Source: Azospirillaceae bacterium (lineage in GTDB: Bacteria > Pseudomonadota > Alphaproteobacteria > Azospirillales > Azospirillaceae). From it: DNA of 64,000 bases. Where the stretch lies: NCBI GenBank assembly GCA_028283825.1, contig JAPWJW010000001.1, forward strand, positions 1,922,001 through 1,986,000, written 5' to 3'. Below the pieces are notes generated by a model that worked only from the letters and a program-made list of their open reading frames with translations, ran no database searches and was not told the DNA's origin. Numbering within the stretch: the first letter of the stretch is position 1; every line of letters begins with the position of its first letter. The position numbers and the translations under genes were made by a program. This document shows, piece after piece, positions 47,292 through 57,800 of this stretch.

Positions 47292-48653
47292 ATGGCGACC
47301 ATGGGCGGACATTCGCGGCAGAAGCTGCTGGCCGGCAGTTCCCTGGTGGTGATGGGGGTGATCCTGGGCATGGCGGCGGTTGAGCCCGCCCAGGCCTTGA
47401 CCATCGCCGGCACGCAGATCGGCACCGGCACGGTCAACAGCAGCACCACCCCCTACGTCGTCACCGGCGTGGTCCAGGGTTCCACCAACGGTGTCTTCGT
47501 GGCATCGGGCAGCAACCTGGTCCTGACCAACAGCGGCCTGATCACCGGCGGGGATGGTGTCTACGACACCGGCACCAACACCACCATCACCAATACCGGC
47601 ACGATCACCAGCACCATCCAGGACACCCACGGCAACTACGGCGGCGTCATCTCCGCCGGCATCATGGCCCAGCTCAACAACAACAGTGGTGGTGTCATAA
47701 AGGGGATGACGGGTGTGTTCGTCGCCTCTTCCTCGACGATCCACACCTTGAGCAACAGCGGCGTGATCAGCGGCTCCCGGGCCGGCATCAACAACACCGG
47801 CCGCATCGACACGCTGATCAACACCGGCACCATCGCCGACGTATTTGGCACCACCATCATCTCAGGCAGCATTGTCACCATTTCCAGCCGCCCCATGGCC
47901 ATCCATGACACCGGTGGCATTGGGACCCTGAGCAACAGCGGCCTCATCACCTCCGTCTTCACCGGCATGTATCTGGAGGGCGGCTCCATCGGCACGCTGG
48001 TCAACAGCGGCAGCATCAACGGCGCCTATTTCGGCGTCGTGGTTTACGACGTCATCAACAGCCTGAGCAACACCGGGACCGGCAGCATCGGCGCCGGGCA
48101 GACCGCCTTCGCCATCGCCAATGGCGGCACCATCAACACGCTGTCCAACAGCGGCACCATCCGCGCCGGGTCACGGGCCATATGGCTGACCGGGAGCACG
48201 GCAGGCGCCGCGGGAACCATCGGCACGCTGGACAATGCCGGCCTGCTCATGGGCGGCGGCGCCGCCATCCTCGTCGATACCTTGTCCAGCCTGGGCGTGA
48301 TCAACAACAGCGGCACCATCGTCGGCAACATCACCCTCAACGGCGGCGACAGCGTGGTCATCAACGGTGGGACCGGCGCCACCGTGGGCACGCTGACCGG
48401 CTACAGCACCATCAGCACCGTTCTGAACATCGGCGCCCTAAGCGCCAACAGCAACCTTACCCTGGCGTCCGGCAACCTGCTGCTGAACGACAACGTCACC
48501 GCCCCCACCCTGGTCAACACTGCCAACCTCAGCCTGGTGAACACCCTCACCGTCACCGGCTCCTATCGGCAGACCACCGGTGCGCTGACACTGGGTTCAA
48601 GCGGCAACTTAGAGCATTATGATTTTAGGTTGGTCCATACCCGCAACTTTTGA
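47292..48653 (+). pseudogene. Giant autotransporter adhesin, 5' fragment (cut by IS630)
   Basis: The start of a giant type V secreted adhesin. It has a signal peptide (membrane stretch about 14-31, cleavage after PAQA at about residue 36) and then beta-helix repeats of about 20 residues built on IxTLxNSGxI (for example IGTLSNSGLIT, INTLSNSGTIR). Native codons run to the TTA at 48609-48611. Fourteen further codons belong to the insertion element and end in a stop at 48653. Removing the element and one TA joins the frame exactly to 49665. The original protein would be about 4,770 residues, with this fragment, 49665-54896 and 54898-62649 as its three parts. The fragment could be secreted into the periplasm but lacks the beta-barrel. 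Confidence 0.85.
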
Positions 48654-49227
48654 AGTAGTTTGAGCATTCCGCTGGCGTAACAGTATCCATGGTCTTTACG
48701 ATGCTCTTGCAGAGGGCCTCGATAGATCGTGGCTGGGCCTCACGCAAAGAATGCTTGAGCTTGGAGAAGAACTTCTCGATGGGGTTCATGTCCGGGGAGT
48801 ATTTTGGTAAGAAGATTAACTTAGCGCCGGCGTCGCGGATGGCCTTGCGAACGGGCTTGGCCTTGTGGGAGGGAAGGTTGTCCATGATGACGACATCGCC
48901 CTTGCTCAAGGTCGGAGCGAGAACCTCCTCGACATAGACCTGGAAGCGCTGGCCGTTGACGGGCTTGTTCAAGAGCCAAGGAGCCTCGATGCGGTCATGG
49001 CGCAGGGCGGCCAGGAAGGTCATGGTGTTCCAATGGCCAAAGGGCGCCTTGCCGACAAGGCGCTCACTGCGCGGCCCCCATCCTCGGAGTGGCGCCATGT
49101 TGGTTTTGGTCCAGGTTTCGTCGATGAACACCAGGCGGGACGGATCGACCGACGCCCGGTGCTTCACCCATTGCGCTCGTCGGTGGGCAACGTCGGGGCG
49201 GTCCTGCTCGCTGGCGACCAGCGTCTT
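48625..49227 (-). CDS. IS630 family transposase, DDE catalytic part (orfB)
   Basis: The catalytic half, about 200 residues, of an IS630 transposase. It begins KTLVASEQDRPDVAHRRAQW right after the slippery site. The DDE triad can be seen: LVFIDETWTKT, VVIMDNLPSHKAKP and YSPDMNPIEKFFSKLKH. If translated alone the first ATG is at 49167. More likely it is made as a fusion with orfA by a -1 frameshift on a run of seven A (plus strand T-run 49226-49232), giving about 314 residues. Confidence 0.92.
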   Translation of the reverse strand, partial: KTLVASEQDRPDVAHRRAQWVKHRASVDPSRLVFIDETWTKTNMAPLRGWGPRSERLVGKAPFGHWNTMTFLAALRHDRIEAPWLLNKPVNGQRFQVYVEEVLAPTLSKGDVVIMDNLPSHKAKPVRKAIRDAGAKLIFLPKYSPDMNPIEKFFSKLKHSLREAQPRSIEALCKSIVKTMDTVTPAECSNYFKSCGYGPT

Positions 49228-49568
49228 TTTTTATAAGTCAGCCCCTGGCCACGGACGAACTCCCAGACCGAACGGTAGTCGACCTTCAGGCCGCGTTCCC
49301 CCAGTTCCGCGATCAGGACGGCCAGGGTGAAGGGCCGCTCCTGGCAGCGCGCAACAAGCCAGGTGTGATGGTCACCGGATATCTTCTTGGGCTTGTGACC
49401 GCCCATCTGACCAGGGGCGACGTCACCCGTCTCGTTCAGGCGCTTCATCCACCTGATCGCCGCGCTGTCGCTCACACCGAACCGAGCCGCCGCCTGACGC
49501 CGCGACAGGCCCCCCTGAACTGCGGCCACTACCCGTTCACGAAGATCCATTGAATACGGACGACCCAT
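49164..49568 (-). CDS. IS630 family transposase, DNA-binding part (orfA)
   Basis: The N-terminal half of the transposase, starting MGRPYSMDLRERVVAAVQGG, with a helix-turn-helix (SRRQAAARFGVSDSAAIRWMKR) that recognises the inverted repeats. It continues past the slippery A-run and ends at 49164 after a non-conserved tail. ATG 49568 is the usual family start; another ATG lies five codons upstream. The catalytic half follows in the -1 frame. Confidence 0.9.
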   Translation of the reverse strand: MGRPYSMDLRERVVAAVQGGLSRRQAAARFGVSDSAAIRWMKRLNETGDVAPGQMGGHKPKKISGDHHTWLVARCQERPFTLAVLIAELGERGLKVDYRSVWEFVRGQGLTYKKRRWSPASRTAPTLPTDERNG

Positions 49569-52265
49569 CGCCACTGCCTCCATCTCAAGACAGACGCAGT
49601 GAATCAGAGGCCCAAATAAATGGGAATCCCCCTTACCGATTCAGCCTTATTTCAAAATGCTCTAGTGGTCACGGGGGCCGCCACCCTGACCGGCGGCACC
49701 GTCACGGTCGGTTCCAGCAGCACCGGCGTCTATGTCGCCGGCACATCGCGCACCCTGGTGGCCGGGGGGTCGGGGTCCAGCTACAGCGGCCTGGCGCTGA
49801 CCACCAACACCCTCACCGGCTTCTCGAACAGCACCAGCGTGTCGGGCAACAACCTGCTGCTGGTGGCGCGCAATGATTATGTCGGCACCACCTACGCCTC
49901 CATCGGCAACACGGGCAGCATCGGCGGCGTGCAAACGGCGGTCTACATCGCCGGCACCGGCAGCCTGGGCACCCTGGTCAACAGCGGCACCCTGGCAGGT
50001 TCCTCCTCCGGCTTCGGCGTCTTCGTCGCCACCGGCGGCACCATCGTCACCCTGACCAACCAGGCGGGCGGGACGATCAGCGGGCGCAGCGGCGTCGGCG
50101 TGACCACAAGCGGCCGTATCGGCACCATCACCAACAGCGGCCTGATCACCGGCACGGGGTACGGCATCGACAGTGGCGGTACCATCGCCACTGTCATCAA
50201 CGCCGCCAGCGGCACCATCAGCGGCGTGACCGCCGGCATCGCCACCACCCGCATCGACGTCCTGATCAACAGCGGCAGGATCGCCGCCAGCAACACCTAT
50301 GGTGTGGAGATCGCCAGCACCGGCGTGGGGTCGCTGTCCAACAGCGGCACCATCACCGCCAGCCGCTACGGCATCTCGATCCTGGGCGCCGGCACCCTGG
50401 GCACCCTGAACAACAGCGGCCTGATCACCGCCACCGGCAACAGCGGCACCGTCGCCGGCCTTAGCAACGCCGGCACCGTCGGCACGCTGATCAACACCAC
50501 CACCGGCACCATCATCGGCGGCGGCAGCAGCGTCGGCATGGGCATCCGCAACTCGGCCGGCGGCACCATCGCCACCCTGTCCAACAGCGGCCTGATCGCC
50601 GGCACCACCCGCGGCGTCATCAATTCCGGTAACATCGGCGCCTTCAGCAACAGCGGCACCATCGCCGGTTACGTCGCCGTCGCCGATGCCGCCGGCACCA
50701 TCGCCACCCTGGCCAACCTGACGGGCGGCACCCTGAACGGCGCCACCGGCGTCAGCGTCGCCAGCGGCGCGGCCATCGGCACCGTCAGCAACGCCGGCCT
50801 GATTGTCGGCGGGCTGGCATCGGCCATCGTCAACGCGGGCAGCATCGGCCTCTTGTCCAATCTGGCCGGCGGCACCCTGCTGGGCACGGCCTGGGACATC
50901 AACAACAGCGGCACCATCGCCACGCTGGTCAACGCCGGGCTGCTCAATGGCAACGCCCTGACCAACAGCGGCACCATCGGCACGCTGGTCAACAGCGGCA
51001 CCATCGCCGGCACCATCCTCAACGCCAGCGCCAACGTGCTGACCATCGCCGGCGGCAGCGGCGCCACCGTGGGCACCCTGACCGGCACATCCGGCCAGGG
51101 CATCCTGACCAGCACGCTGGCCAACGTGGTGCTGTCCACCGGCAACCTGCTGCTGAACGACCGGGTGAACGTCGGCAGCGGCACTCTTTCCAACATCGGC
51201 GCGTCCGTCCTGCTGGCCAGCATCGTCAGCGTCACCGGCAATTACGGCCAGTCGGCCGGCGGCCTGACCCTGGCCCAGGGCGCCCAGCTGGTGGTCAGCG
51301 GCACCGCCAGCATCGGCGGCGGCACGGTCAACGCCAGCCTGGCGTCGGTCGCCAACTACCTGACCAGCGACCGCTTCACCCTGGTCCAGGGTACCACGGG
51401 GTCCAGCTATACCGGCGCCACCGTGGTGACCGGCCTGGCCGGCGCCGGCGTGACGGGCAGCACCGCCACGATCGGCAGCAATGTCGATCTGTTGCTGGCC
51501 TTCACCAGCGATTATGTCGGCACCGTGCTGTCCAGCATCGCCAACAGCGGCAGCCTGGGGGCCACCTACGGCGTTTATGTCGCCGGATCCGGCGCCCTGG
51601 GCACCCTGTCCAACTCCGGCACCCTGACCGGCAGCGTCGATGCCCTTTACATCGCCGCCGGTGGCACCCTGTCCACCCTGGCCAACACCGGCACGGTGGC
51701 CGGCAATATCGCCAACCTGTCGGCCAACGCCCTGACCATCACCGGCGGTGCCGCCGGCACGGTGGGCACCCTGACCGGCCAATCGGGCCAGGGCACCGTC
51801 ACCAGCACCGGCGCCGACGTCGTGCTGGCCAGCGGCAACCTGCTGGTGAACGACACCATCAACCTGGGTGCCCACACCCTGGTCAACGGCGGCGCCAATG
51901 TGGTGATCAACACCGTTGTCAGTGTCACCGGCAACTTAAGCCAATCGGTGGGCACGCTGTCGGTCAACGCGTCCAGCGGCGAACTGGTGGTCAGTGGCGC
52001 GGCCGTCGTCACGGGCGGCACCGTCGCGCTCGCCAGCGTCTCCGCCACCACCAATGTCCTGGCGGGTGCGACGGGCGGCAGCCCGGTCATCGCCGGCGGA
52101 ACCGGGTCCGGCTATACCGGCTATGTCCTGGCCAGCGGCGTGACGGGCCTGGAACTGACGGGCACCGCCATCGGCAACGCCCTCTATACCCTTGGCCTCA
52201 ACGATTATGTTGGGGGCAGTGTCGGCACGATCACCAACACCGGCACCGTCAGCGCCAACAACGCC

Positions 52266-53046
52266 GTCTACGTGGCGGCGACCGGCACGCTGGGCACACT
52301 GTTCAACAGCGGCACGCTGCTGGGCGCCAACGCCGCGCTGGATAATTTGGGTTCCATCACCTCCATCCTGAACGGGACGCTGGGCACGGTGGGCGCCGCC
52401 CTGATGGCGGGCGGCGTGGGCGTCGCCAACGCCAGCTATATCGGCACGCTGACCAACTACGCCACCATCCTGGGCACGACCGGGGCGGCGCTCGACAACC
52501 AGGGCACGATCTACGGCCTGGGCAATGCAGGATCGCTGGTGGGCGTGACGGCGGGCCTGTCCAACGCCGGCTCCATGACCATCGCCCAGAACGCGGGCCT
52601 GGTCTCCGGTTCCATCGGTGTCAACAACACCGGCACGATCAGTGCGCTGGGCAACATCGGCTTCGGCACGCTGCTGGGCAGCATCGTCGGGTCGGCGACG
52701 GGCATCCGCAACAGCGGCAGCGGCGTGATCGGCACGCTGGCGAACGCGGGCCTGATCAGCGGCGTCACGGCCATCTACAACGCGGCCACGGCCACGCTGG
52801 GCACCATCGCCAACAGCGGCACCATTGCCGGCAACATCACCAACCTGTCGTCGGCCGACCTGGTGCTGGCCGGCAGCGGCGGCACACTGACCGGTGGCAC
52901 CATCAGCAACACCTCTTCCAACGTGGTGTTCGCGGGTGGCAGCCAGCTCCTGGCGGACCAGCTCAATGTCGGCAGCCACACGGTGGTCAACAGCGGCGCC
53001 AGCCTGGGGCTGGGCGGCACCGTGACGGTGACGGGCAGCTACAGCC
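52266..53046 (+). repeat. Adhesin internal module, copy 1
   Basis: First of three long direct copies inside the passenger domain (others at 53979-54766 and 56044-56831). The protein pattern runs from VYVAATGTLGTLFNSGTLLG through GFGTLLGSIVGSATGI to GTISNTSSNVVFAGGSQ. It is shifted by 1,713-1,716 bases from copy 2, with small indels between. This copy is the most diverged of the three, with ALDNLGSIT in place of ALSNLGSIT and its own ending (QLLADQLNVG). Confidence 0.88.
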
Positions 53047-53978
53047 AGGTCTCGGGCACGCTGTCGGTCACCCCCGGCACCAGCCAGCTGGTGGTGACGG
53101 GGGCGGCCAGCATCACTGGCGGCACGGTGCTGGCCAGCCTGTCGGCCACGGCCAACTACCTGGTGGGCAGCGCCTACACCCTGGTGCAGGGCGGGGCGGG
53201 GTCCAGCTACACCGGCGCCACGGCGACGGTCTCGGGCGTGGCGGGCTTGAGTGCCGCGGCCAGCATCAGCGGCAACACCTTCCTGCTGTCGGTCAGCAAC
53301 GACTATGTCGGCGGCAGCATCGGCACGCTGTCCAACACCGGCACCCTGAGTGCTGCCACGGCGGTCTACATCGCCAGCACCGGCAACCTGGGAACGCTGG
53401 TGAACACCGGCCTGATCCAGGGCAACATCGTCAACTTCAGCGCCACCGGCTTGACCATCGCGGGCGGCACGGGCGCCACGGTGGGCACGCTGACGGGCCC
53501 GTCGGGCCAGGGCACCATCACCAGCACGCTCGCCAACGTGGTGCTGGCGTCCGGCAACCTGGTGCTGAACGACGCCATCAATGTCGGCACCGGCACCCTG
53601 GTCAACGGCGGCGCCAACGTCCTGCTGACCAGCATCGTCTCGGTCACCGGCGGCTACAGCCAGTCGGCCGGCACCTTGGGCCTTGGCGCCAGCCAGCTGG
53701 TGGTCAGCGGTGCCGCCAGCATCACCGGCGGCACGGTGACGGCCAGCCTGTCCAGCACCGCCAACTACCTGGCGGGTGTGGCCAGTTCCACCACCCTGGT
53801 GGCGGGCGGCGCCGGCTCCAGCTACAGCGGTGCTGCGGTCGCGGTCGGCAACGTGGCCGGCCTGGCGGTGGGCGGCACCACCAGCGGCACCAACCTGGTG
53901 GTCCTGGGCCTGAACGACTATGTCGGCGGCAGCTTGGCCAGCATCGCCAACACCGGCAGCATCAGCGCCGACTACGCG

Positions 53979-54766
53979 GTCTATGTGGCGGCCACGGGCA
54001 CGCTGGGCACGCTGTTCAACAGCGGCACGCTGCTGGGCGCCAGTGCCGCGCTGAGCAATCTGGGCAGCATCACCAGCATCCTGAACGGCACCTTGGGCAC
54101 GGCGGTGAGCCCCGGCCTGATGGCGGGTGCGGTGGGCATCGCCAATGCCGGCTACCTCGGCACGCTGACCAACTACGCCACCATCCTGGGCACGACCGGG
54201 GCGGCGGTCGACAACCAGGGCACGCTCTTCGGCCTGGGCAACGCCGGCACCATGACGGGCGTGACGGCGGGCCTGAACAATGCCGGCAGCATGACTATCG
54301 TCCAGAACGCGGGCCTGGTCTCCGGTTCCATCGGTGTCAACAACACCGGCACGATCAGTGCGCTGGGCAACATCGGCTTCGGCACGCTGCTGGGCAGCAT
54401 CGTCGGGTCCGCCATCGGCATCAACAACAGCGGCAGCGGCGTGATCGGCACGCTGGCGAACGCGGGCCTGATCAGCGGCGTCACGGCCATCTACAACGCG
54501 GCCACGGCCACGCTGGGCACCATCGCCAACAGCGGCACCATCGCCGGCAACATCACCAACCTGTCGTCGGCCGACCTGGTGCTGGCCGGCAGCGGCGGCA
54601 CACTGACCGGTGGCACCATCAGCAACACCTCTTCCAACGTGGTGTTCGCGGGCGGCAGCCAGACGTTGGCCGACGCCATCAATGTCGGCAGCCACACGGT
54701 GGTCAACAGCGGCGCCAGCCTGGCCCTCGCCAGCACGGTCAGCATCACCGGCAACTACAGCCAGGC
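53979..54766 (+). repeat. Adhesin internal module, copy 2
   Basis: Direct copy of the module, exactly 2,065 bases before copy 3 at both ends checked. The similarity between copies 2 and 3 extends about 470 bases further upstream (from about 53512 and 55577, the NVVLASGNLxLND segment), so the two form direct repeats of about 1.25 kb. Many stretches of 50 bases or more look identical, which favours recombination between them. It lies 130 bases before the frameshift. Confidence 0.88.
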
Positions 54767-54897
54767 CAGCGGCAGCCTTATCACGGGGGCCTACACCCTG
54801 GTCGTCAGTGGTGCCGCCAGCATCACGGGCGGCACCGTCAGCACGGCGGTGGTGGGTTCTTTGGGCAACTATCTGGCCGGGACCAGCGCCGGCACCA

Positions 54898-57800
54898 CTG
54901 GTGCAGGGCGGGACGGGTTCCAGCTACACCGGGGTCAGCATCACCTCCGGCGTCGCCGGCCTGACACTGGTGTCGCAGACCGCCACCATCGGGTCCAACG
55001 TCGACCTGCTGCTGGCATCGTCCAACGACTATGTCGGCGGCACCCTGTCCAACCTGGACAACAGCGGCACCATTGGCGGCGTGCTGACGGCGGTCTATGT
55101 CGCCACCAGCGGCAGCATCGGCACCCTGACCAACAGCGGCCTGCTGAGCGGCGACCAATACGGCATAGACAACCACGGCAGCATCGGCCTGGTCAGCAAC
55201 AGCGGCGTCGCCACCGGCACCGTCGGCCTGTACAACCAGGGTGTCATCGGCACGGTGCTGAACACCGGCAGCCTGCTGGACGCCCCCTCGGTCGACGCCG
55301 CCGGCCTGAACAACGCCAGCATCATCGGCCTGGTCGATAACCAGGGCACCATCAGCGGCGTGTCCTACGGCATCTACAACAGCGGCAGCATCGGCGGCAT
55401 CGCCAACAGCGGCCTGATCAGCGGTGCCGTCGCCCTGTACACCAGCGGCAGCCTGGGCACCGTGGCCAACACCGGCACCATCCAGGGCAACGTGGTGAAC
55501 ACCAGCGCCAACGCCCTGGTCTTCACCGGCGGCAGTAGTGCCACCATCGGCACCCTGACCGGCCAGTCCGGCCTTGGCACCATCACCAGCACGTTGGCCA
55601 ACGTGGTGCTGGCGTCCGGCAACCTGCTGCTGAACGACACGGTCAATGTCGGTGCCGGCACCCTGGTCAACAGCGGCGCCAGCGTCCTGCTGAGCAGCAT
55701 CGTCTCGGTCAGCGGCAACTACAGCCAGTCGGCGGGGACCTTGGGCCTTGGCACCAGCCAGCTGGTGGTCAGCGGTGCGGCCAGCATCAGCGGCGGCACG
55801 GTGGTGGCCAGCCTGTCCAGCACCGCCAACTACCTGGCGGGGGTCACCAGTTCCATCACCCTGGTGGCAGGCGGTACCGGCTCCGACTACAGCGGTGCCA
55901 CCGTGTCGGTGGGCAATGTGGCCGGCCTGGCGGTGAGCGGCACCACCAGCGGCACCAGCCTGGTGGTGGTCGGCGTCAACGACTACATCGGCGCCACCTA
56001 CGGCTCGATCACCAACACCGGCACCATCAGTGCTGATTACGCGGTCTATGTGGCGGCCACGGGCAACCTGGGCTCTCTGACCAACAGCGGCACGCTGCTG
56101 GGTGCGACGGCGGCGCTGAGCAACCTGGGTTCCCTCACCTCCATCCTGAACGGGACGCTGGGCACGGCGGTGAGCCCCGGCCTGATGGCGGGTGCGGTGG
56201 GCATCGCCAACGCCGGCTACCTCGGCACGCTGACCAACTACGCCACCATCCTGGGCACGACCGGGGCGGCGGTCGACAACCAGGGCACGCTCTACGGCCT
56301 GGGCAACGCCGGCACCATGACGGGCGTGACGGCGGGCCTGTCCAACGCCGGCAGCATGACCATCGTCCAGAACGCGGGCCTGATCTCCGGTTCCATCGGT
56401 GTCAACAACACCGGTTTCATCGCCCAGTTGGGCAACATCGGCTTCGGCACGCTGCTGGGCAGCATCGTCGGGTCGGCGACGGGCATCAGCAACAGCGGCA
56501 GCGGCGTGATCGGCACGCTGGCGAACGCGGGCCTGATCAGCGGCGTCACGGCCATCTACAACGCGGCCACGGCCACACTGGGCACGATCAACAACAGCGG
56601 CGTCATCAACGGCAACATCGTCAACCTGTCCACAGGCGACCTGGTGCTGACCGGCAGCGGCGGCACGCTGTCGGGTGGTACCATCAGCAACACCACCAGT
56701 AACATGGTGTTCGCCGGCGGCAGCCAGACGCTGGCCGACGCGATCAATGTCGGCAGCCATACGGTGGTGAACGACGGCGCCAGTCTGGCCCTCGCCAGCA
56801 CGCTCAGCATCACCGGCAGCTACAGCCAGGCCAGCGGCACGCTGGTCCTGGGCACCTACGCGGCGGTGGTCAGCGGCGTGGCCGCCATCACCGGCGGCAC
56901 CATCAACGCCTCGGTTGCCAGCACGGGCAACTATGTGGTGGGGGGCGCCACGGGTGTCATCCTGGTGCAAGGCGGGGCGGGGTCCAGCTATACCGGCGTC
57001 AGCCTGACTTCCGGTGTCACCGGCCTGACCGTGGCCGCGGACACCCAGACGGTGGGGGCCAATGTCGACCTGGTGGTGGCCGCGTCCAACGACTACATCG
57101 GCGGCACGCTGGGCACCCTGAACAACGCGGGCACCATCAGCGGCGTTCTGACGGCGGCCTATGTCGCCACCGGCGGCAGCCTGGGCACCTTGTCCAACAG
57201 CGGCCTGCTGGACGGCGTCCGCAGCGGCATCAACAACCTGGGCACCATCGGCCTGGTGGCCAACAGCGGCACCATCAGCGGCACCACCGCCCTCTACAAC
57301 AGCGGCAGCATCGGCCGCATCGCCAACAGCGGCGTCATCGCCGGCAACATCGTCAACAATTCGGCCAACGCTCTGACCATCGCCGGTGGCAGCGGTACCA
57401 CCGTGGGCACCCTGACCGGCCAGTCGGGCCGGGGCACCATTACCAGCACCATCGCCAACGTGGTGCTGGATGGTGGCAACCTGGCACTGAACGACGACGT
57501 CAATGTCGGCCTCAACACGCTGGTCAACAACGGCGCCAACGTCCTGTTGAACACCGTCGTCAGCGTGACGGGCGCCTATGTCCAGTCCACCGGCACGTTG
57601 TCGCTGGCCTATGGCAGCGGCCAGCTGGTGGCCGGCGGTGCCGCCCTGCTGACCGGCGGCACCATCGCGCTGACCGGCACGCCCGGCACCATCAACCTGC
57701 TGGCGGGCCAGGGCAGCGGCACCCCGGTGGTGATCGGCGGTACCGGCACGACCTTCACCGGCCTGGGCTACACCACGGATGTCACGGGGCTGGAGGTCAC

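Larger units (their letters stand above)
48612..49662 (-). mobile_element. IS630-family insertion sequence in the adhesin gene
   Basis: A 1,051-bp element flanked by TA at 48610-48611 and 49663-49664, the target duplication typical of IS630/Tc1-mariner elements. The ends are imperfect inverted repeats: GAGCATTATGATTTTAGG on the left and GAGCATTTTGAAATAAGG on the right (read inwards), about 21 bp. Two overlapping reading frames on the minus strand encode the transposase. Both frames are intact, so the insertion may be recent and the element still mobile. It lies antisense to the adhesin. Confidence 0.93.
49665..54896 (+). pseudogene. Giant autotransporter adhesin, central fragment
   Basis: About 1,744 codons of passenger domain, in frame with the 5' fragment once the IS is removed. 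The repeats follow the pattern xNSGxIxGTLxNxG, interspersed with a longer motif: NYLxGxxxTLVxGGxGSSYxG, then NDYVGGxxxSIxNTG. These predict a long right-handed beta-helix rich in Gly, Ser, Thr and Asn, with no Cys. The frame breaks at 54897, where ACC is followed by an extra A before CTGGTGCAGGGCGG. In every other copy this motif reads through as TLVQGG, so the break is a true frame change. The frame after it stays open to 55340 but codes for non-adhesin sequence. Confidence 0.82.

Noticed and set aside
48625-49583. Treating the two IS frames as adhesin-related or as two unrelated genes
   Set aside because: The DDE motifs, TA duplication, inverted ends and the slippery A-run define a single IS630 transposase.
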